Source: Phytoseiulus persimilis (Eukaryota > Arthropoda > Arachnida > Mesostigmata > Phytoseiidae). From it: 64,000 nucleotides of DNA. Location of the stretch: NCBI GenBank assembly GCA_037576195.1, contig CM075104.1, positions 17,004,211-17,068,210 on the forward strand, given 5' to 3'. Positions 59,322-64,000 of this stretch are shown here, one piece after another. Within the stretch, counting starts at the first letter, position 1, and each line of letters begins with the position of its first letter. Below the pieces are notes generated by a model. It made no database searches. It had not been told where the DNA came from and saw nothing but the letters and a program-made list of their open reading frames with translations. The translations under genes were made by a program, and so were the position numbers.

Positions 59322-60479
59322 GCAGCATTCAGGAGAGCCTCGCTCGTTGGACGAGTCGGTTCTTCGGTCGCCCGCCACAGCAGCTGTCCGAGTCAGCCAA
59401 CTCGCTGAAATCGCTACGAAACAAAGATGAAACAGCGAGCGCTTCCTCTCCGGATCCGAGGCCGGCGAGCGGAAGCTCAACGGCGCAAGCGGTGGCAACT
59501 CATGCGTTTCTCCGTTTTCCATCGGCGCCGAAAGACATCTCCCGAAAGCAAGAAGTTTTTTCCCATTTTTCGCTATCTCCTCCGTCCGCTTTGGGAGGAG
59601 GTAAAATGGAAACGGCGGACGAAAATAGTGGGGCGAAAGGAGAAACTTCGAGGAAGGTTTCGACAAACACTAACCCTTCTGAGCGACGCCGTAGGAATGA
59701 TTGGAGACGGATGGCGGAGCGAACAGTTTCCCACTCGGATCACCAAACAACGATCCCAGTCGAATAGACCGTCAGAGGCAGCCAAACCATGCCTCGAGCC
59801 GGCGTTGCTGAGAGCATGTCAGACTCCATGTGTCTCGTTTGTCAAGATTCACCTCCGAATCACTGCTTGGAGCCGCAACAGATCGTCTCGTGCTATGCTC
59901 AAACCCGCGTCCCGCGGTCAGTCACCGAACCAGTCCGTAGACATGAAGCGACTCGGATCCATCAACGAGGGGAGATTCCACCAGCTCTCGAAGAATATCT
60001 CGCCACGATGGGCGCCTCAGAAGTCGATGACGGCGATGCCACCAGGGGGAGAATCATCCAACACGGACCAAAGTCCGCTCGGTGATGATTTGCTGGTGGG
60101 AAGGATAAGTCCGCCTTCGTGGCATTCGCTCGAAGCGAGCATCCCATGCAGTCACTCTGCTCGTCTGTCTTATGTTGTGTTCTTTGTGAATCGAGTCGGG
60201 CGTGTTCTGGTCTTTTTGGCTGAGTGGGATGCATTCCCATCACGGCTAGAAACATCGGCACCGCCCGCCTCCTGCCTATTAGGCAACAGCATCTGCCCAT
60301 TTTCTCAACGGACGATAGCCGCCGCACAGTGGCTGTTGAGGTCGTTCAAAGTTTCCCTAAGGCATCACATGCAGTGGTCCGGCAAACCGACGGACACCGA
60401 CCACTTAGAAGCGTTTCTCGGACTCTCTGCCGCCCTGGCAGCTCGCCCGCCCAGGGTTGCTCATAAGCTAGACCTATAA
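59322..60479 (+). CDS. Candidate coding region with overlapping open frames
   Basis: A good acceptor (GAGCTTTTCTTCGGCAG) lies near 59324. It is preceded by a donor GAGCCA|GTGAGT at about 59160. After it one frame runs to 59767 (IQESLARWTSRFFGRPPQQL onward) and a second is open from 59427 to 60479, the longest ORF of the window at 350 codons. A third short frame at 59816 has a Cys-rich start (MSDSMCLVCQDSPPNHC). I cannot choose between them, and no family is recognised. Confidence 0.25.
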
Positions 60480-60869
60480 TTTCCTCATCGGGCCTGCAGG
60501 CATCCTAAAGAGCAAATTTTCATCGCAGCGAATAGCATCGCTCGACGGGGCAACGGCCGTTACTGATAAAGTCGACGTCGAGGACGACTCTGGCGGCGAA
60601 TACACCGCAAAGCATGCGAGAGATGGTTTCAGCGCCAGTGCACCCTGATCGAGGCACATCCGATTGGAAGCTGGTTTCCCAATGCGATGGTGGTGAAGGT
60701 TCTTTCGGGCCCGGCGCTCCGGCCCCGGAGTCGGGCGCCTGCTCACGAGCCTTGCCGCATGATCTGCCAGTCACCCTTGCGCGGGCCCTCGACAATAATT
60801 GATCAAGTAGTGCTCAATAAGAAAGACCAAATCCCGAAGAAAGTTTGAGCCGACCGAGCCCGCACGCTG

Positions 60870-61253
60870 ATGCTCAAAACATCCTCCCTGACGGTTGAGC
60901 TCCGCGGCGATCGCCGGCGGAGCTTGAGAATTCCAGCAGACAGCGAGAAGCTCATCATCATATCGCGCAGATTGATCGGCCCAGACTTGTTTTTCCAGAA
61001 CAACATGCGCACCTGGAGCGAACAGCACAATTACGCTCCCTCTGAGGCGACTTATCGGGCTTTGGGCAGAATCGGGAAGCTTCAGAGTTTGATCATCGTG
61101 ACCCACTACATGGAGCTGATTACGGCCTCTAATAGCCAAGCATGGAACCTTTTTTCCATTGTGGATGAACATGCGGATCCGGATTCCCAAACCAAATCCA
61201 AGGCTCGGAGCTTCGGATTTGCTCAATTCAATCTCGGTGAATGTTTAGCATAA
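60870..61253 (+). CDS. Candidate ORF, 127 residues, unrecognised
   Basis: The ATG-started reading contains DSEKLIIISRRLIGPDLFFQ and LGRIGKLQSLIIVTHYMELI and ends in FGFAQFNLGECLA and TAA. Composition is balanced and protein-like. A minus-strand ORF of 151 codons (61226-60771) covers the same DNA, so only one of the two is likely real. Confidence 0.25.
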   Translation: MLKTSSLTVELRGDRRRSLRIPADSEKLIIISRRLIGPDLFFQNNMRTWSEQHNYAPSEATYRALGRIGKLQSLIIVTHYMELITASNSQAWNLFSIVDEHADPDSQTKSKARSFGFAQFNLGECLA

Positions 61254-61299
61254 AGTATTCAGAGGCATTTTACGTTACGGCAGTTTACGACCAGCAACG

Positions 61300-64000
61300 G
61301 AAGCGCTCTTTTCCTCATCCTTCGTTTAAGTATTCATCCCTTCGGAGATGTGCGAGATGAGGAGGGAGAAGAATTTCCGACGCCGTCATCCACCGGGTAG
61401 CGATGAATCCTCATCAGAGACGGTAGCGGCTTGAAGCGGATGGGTCCGAAGCGGTGGGCCTAGTTTTGCGGGCCACGGATGGCAAGCCGAACGTCTTCCC
61501 CCTCCCCCACCTTCCGAAACGAATAATGCGACGTAACTTCTGGGCTTGACCGATTCTATTCATGTTGGGCTGATAAATGCGGTCGACCGCGGTTGTACGG
61601 ACGCGAGCCGTAGTGTGGCTCCCACTTGGCCACGGGGCTCGATGGAATACAATGATCGAGTCCTGGGCCAAAAGCACTAAGTGCAAAGCGCCGCGAAACG
61701 GGATCGGAGGAAGTTACGAACACGCCAGTGGTCGAGCTGCGTAGTTAGAATCAGAGGAGAAGCTGAGCTCTCTCGATGCGGCGGATCCGCGCCTGGAGAA
61801 CTAACTTTTCCTTTCGCACTTCCGCCCGACCGTTTTCTTTCTCTGGAGCCCGGAACGGAATAAAGATGGTTTCGGTTCGGCCTGGCATTGAAAGATCCTT
61901 TCAGTTGAAGGAACGTGTTTCCTCCCATCACCTTATTGTCGGAAGCGATCCGGAACACGATCGGGTTCTGTCATTAGCGCCGCATCCCCGGATCGGAAGC
62001 GAACTCTATCGAGATGAATTGTGCGACGACGACGCACCATGAAAGCCGCGTCAGATTCATTCTGGGCAGTGAAAACGCGCGGAATAAAACCGACAATAAG
62101 TTCGAGGCTCGTATTCGGCGCTTCTTTCGAGGTTGCGCTGCCGTTTTATTGCCTCAACCAGACAATGACGACACTCGACTTCAACGCAGGGCGTCCCCGG
62201 AGTTCGGGGCGGGCGAGGACTGATGAGCGACGAAAATGACCGGAAGGTGACCACGCGAGAACCGACATAGAAATGGGGCGCAAGATACAGGACTCACATC
62301 TTGCGATTCGGTCGACAGCGCCAGGGGTGTGAAAGCGTTCAGAGCGCTCTTGATCCGCTGAGGTGATAACAAACTGTTTCGACGATCGTGTCAGGACTGC
62401 CGGGAATGTGTGTCGACGGGAGCTCCCACGACCCGCTCTACGATTCGAATCGCGGGAATACGGAACTCGTGCCACCCACGGATCACTCGCTCATCCCACC
62501 GCCCACAAACCCACTCACTTGAAAGCTTGGATTTTCGCGGGGACAGCGACAACACAGGTTTGACGGAATTCAGGACAGGTGTTCTGCCTTGCTGGGCCTG
62601 CATCACTGCTCGAGTTCAATGCGGCCAGACGATGCGAGTCATAGCCGTAGTGGAATCAGAGGTTGGTTTCGTTTTTGCCTGCGTGAACTACTGCCAACGG
62701 AGGAGAACGCGCTACCACTGAGGCCGCGGATCGAAACACTCGCGGGCAGAGTCGGATCGATGCGGCCCAAGATCTCAGATCTGCTTGAATACCGAACACG
62801 AGGAAGCCCACAGAACGAGGAGCTCCGCGGCGAATCGAACCAGGACAGATGAGCTGGCCATTTAGCATCTGCCGCGGACTCCCGCGTGAAATAATAATAA
62901 TGCACACAGTGGTCTGAAGTGGCGGTGGCAGTTCTGACGACACCCAACTTTCCGACCGAGGTCTTCAATTACTCGTCTCTCGGCGTGCGGCACCGAGTGC
63001 ATCGGATGTGAGCCTATATTGGCGTCGTTCTCCTGACTGCTCTTTTCCTCGGGAACGGTAGCTTTCATCCATTAATTCTGTTCGATTTCTGGAATTCAAA
63101 AACCATGGCGTGGTTGAGCTGGAACATCGGAGTCTCGACTCAGCCGAAGCCAAGCATTGGAACCACGAATCGAAACAAAATGAAGTGAAACGCTCCTCTG
63201 ATAGACGCTTTCGACACCAGAGCCGAGAGGAAAAGACTCGGAACTCCTGAATCCCAGGAGTCGTATGAGCGCGGACTCCGAGGGGATATTTTGCTGGAAG
63301 CGCTCAGCGATCCCGTTACGTTTTGGCGCCGACAGTGGGTCATCCAAGTCACGGATTTGCGTGAAGATACATCCGTTCGATCCGGCAGAAACTATCTATC
63401 ACCACGATTCAGGACTGTCATCAGGTTCGTCGCGGAACTCATTCCTCTGAGGTTCCTCCGATACACGACTCCGATGACGTATCAGAAACGGAATTCAGAG
63501 CGGGAATCACCACAACTCGTCCGAGACGAATGAGGGGACTCCTTCAAGGAGTGCCAGAAGCAGTTCAAGCCATTTCTTCCCGCAATCAGACAGTCAGAGC
63601 GATGCCGGGAGAACAATATCATTCTCAGGTTAGAGTATCGATTCCCAGCCGAGACGCTCCAGACGTTTCCAGGTTCGTGGGAAACGAAGAAATCGGCGAC
63701 AATATCGAGCGGAAGCGCTGGAAATCATTCACGACGCCGGACAGTTTCCGTGTCAAGACGCTCCTGACCAGTTTTTCGCGTGATTCTCAACTTACCGGAA
63801 GTCAGAGAAGTTCCCGCGCAGCACAGTCCCAAGCCCGGCATAGAACTTATATTCCAGGGTCGATTTCCGCGATGTATTTTTCCAGCAGCGACTCTGCTTT
63901 CTACGAAATGAGATGCACCGAAGGTTACGTCAAAAACTGCTTTCCGAGATCGCTGACACCGAATTCAGGCGGACGGTTCGCTTCCGGGCACACGGTCGGA
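61300..64000. other. No recognised gene
   Basis: Short ORFs on both strands with no domain, promoter or splice chain that I can support. Confidence 0.4.

Noticed and set aside
1-64000. Retroelements, endogenous viral copies or Polinton-like elements
   Set aside because: I saw no reverse transcriptase, integrase, capsid or envelope motifs and no long direct terminal repeats.

Overview
The window looks like nuclear DNA of a small-genome arthropod, most likely a mite. It carries an arginine kinase, a chitin-binding (R&R) cuticle protein and both subunits of the moulting hormone bursicon. These occur in multi-exon genes with GT-AG introns, many short (65-350 bp), in roughly 50% GC DNA. A phytoseiid or other mesostigmatid mite is my inference from the overall look; no marker in the window proves it.

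Five genes can be built exon by exon with matching splice phases. (1) An arginine kinase on the minus strand, 4215-6313 (393 aa), has an N-terminal hydrophobic extension and a candidate second first exon that encodes a mitochondrial-type leader. (2) A secreted R&R cuticle protein lies on the plus strand, 11111-12457 (135 aa, three exons). (3) A 14-exon, about 790-residue ankyrin-repeat protein lies on the minus strand, 15120-21906, with a 23-nt microexon and a MITE in one intron. (4, 5) Bursicon beta (minus, 40410-40949) and bursicon alpha (plus, 42156-43938) are arranged head to head about 1.2 kb apart. Each gene has a TATA-like box, and a diverged 104-bp tandem duplication lies between them. 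Alpha and beta form one heterodimer that activates the LGR2 receptor, so the divergent layout suggests shared control.

Mobile and repeat content is modest and consists of non-autonomous DNA elements. There are two foldback elements whose inverted arms are built from short tandem repeats (1.80-2.44 kb and 44.63-45.48 kb). A 462-bp TA-flanked MITE sits in an intron of the ankyrin gene with a 25-bp palindromic array inside it (19.86-20.32 kb). A 317-bp hAT-type MITE has a partly matching 8-bp target duplication (37.09-37.40 kb). There is also a 45-bp minisatellite encoding a 15-residue repeat (0.57-1.02 kb). I saw no reverse transcriptase, transposase, capsid or envelope coding sequence.

The rest (0-3.7, 6.4-11, 22-37, 45.5-64 kb) holds many open frames on both strands but nothing I recognise. 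The best splice-bounded or promoter-linked candidates are listed at low confidence. Other exons are likely there, but choosing the true strand and frame needs transcript data.
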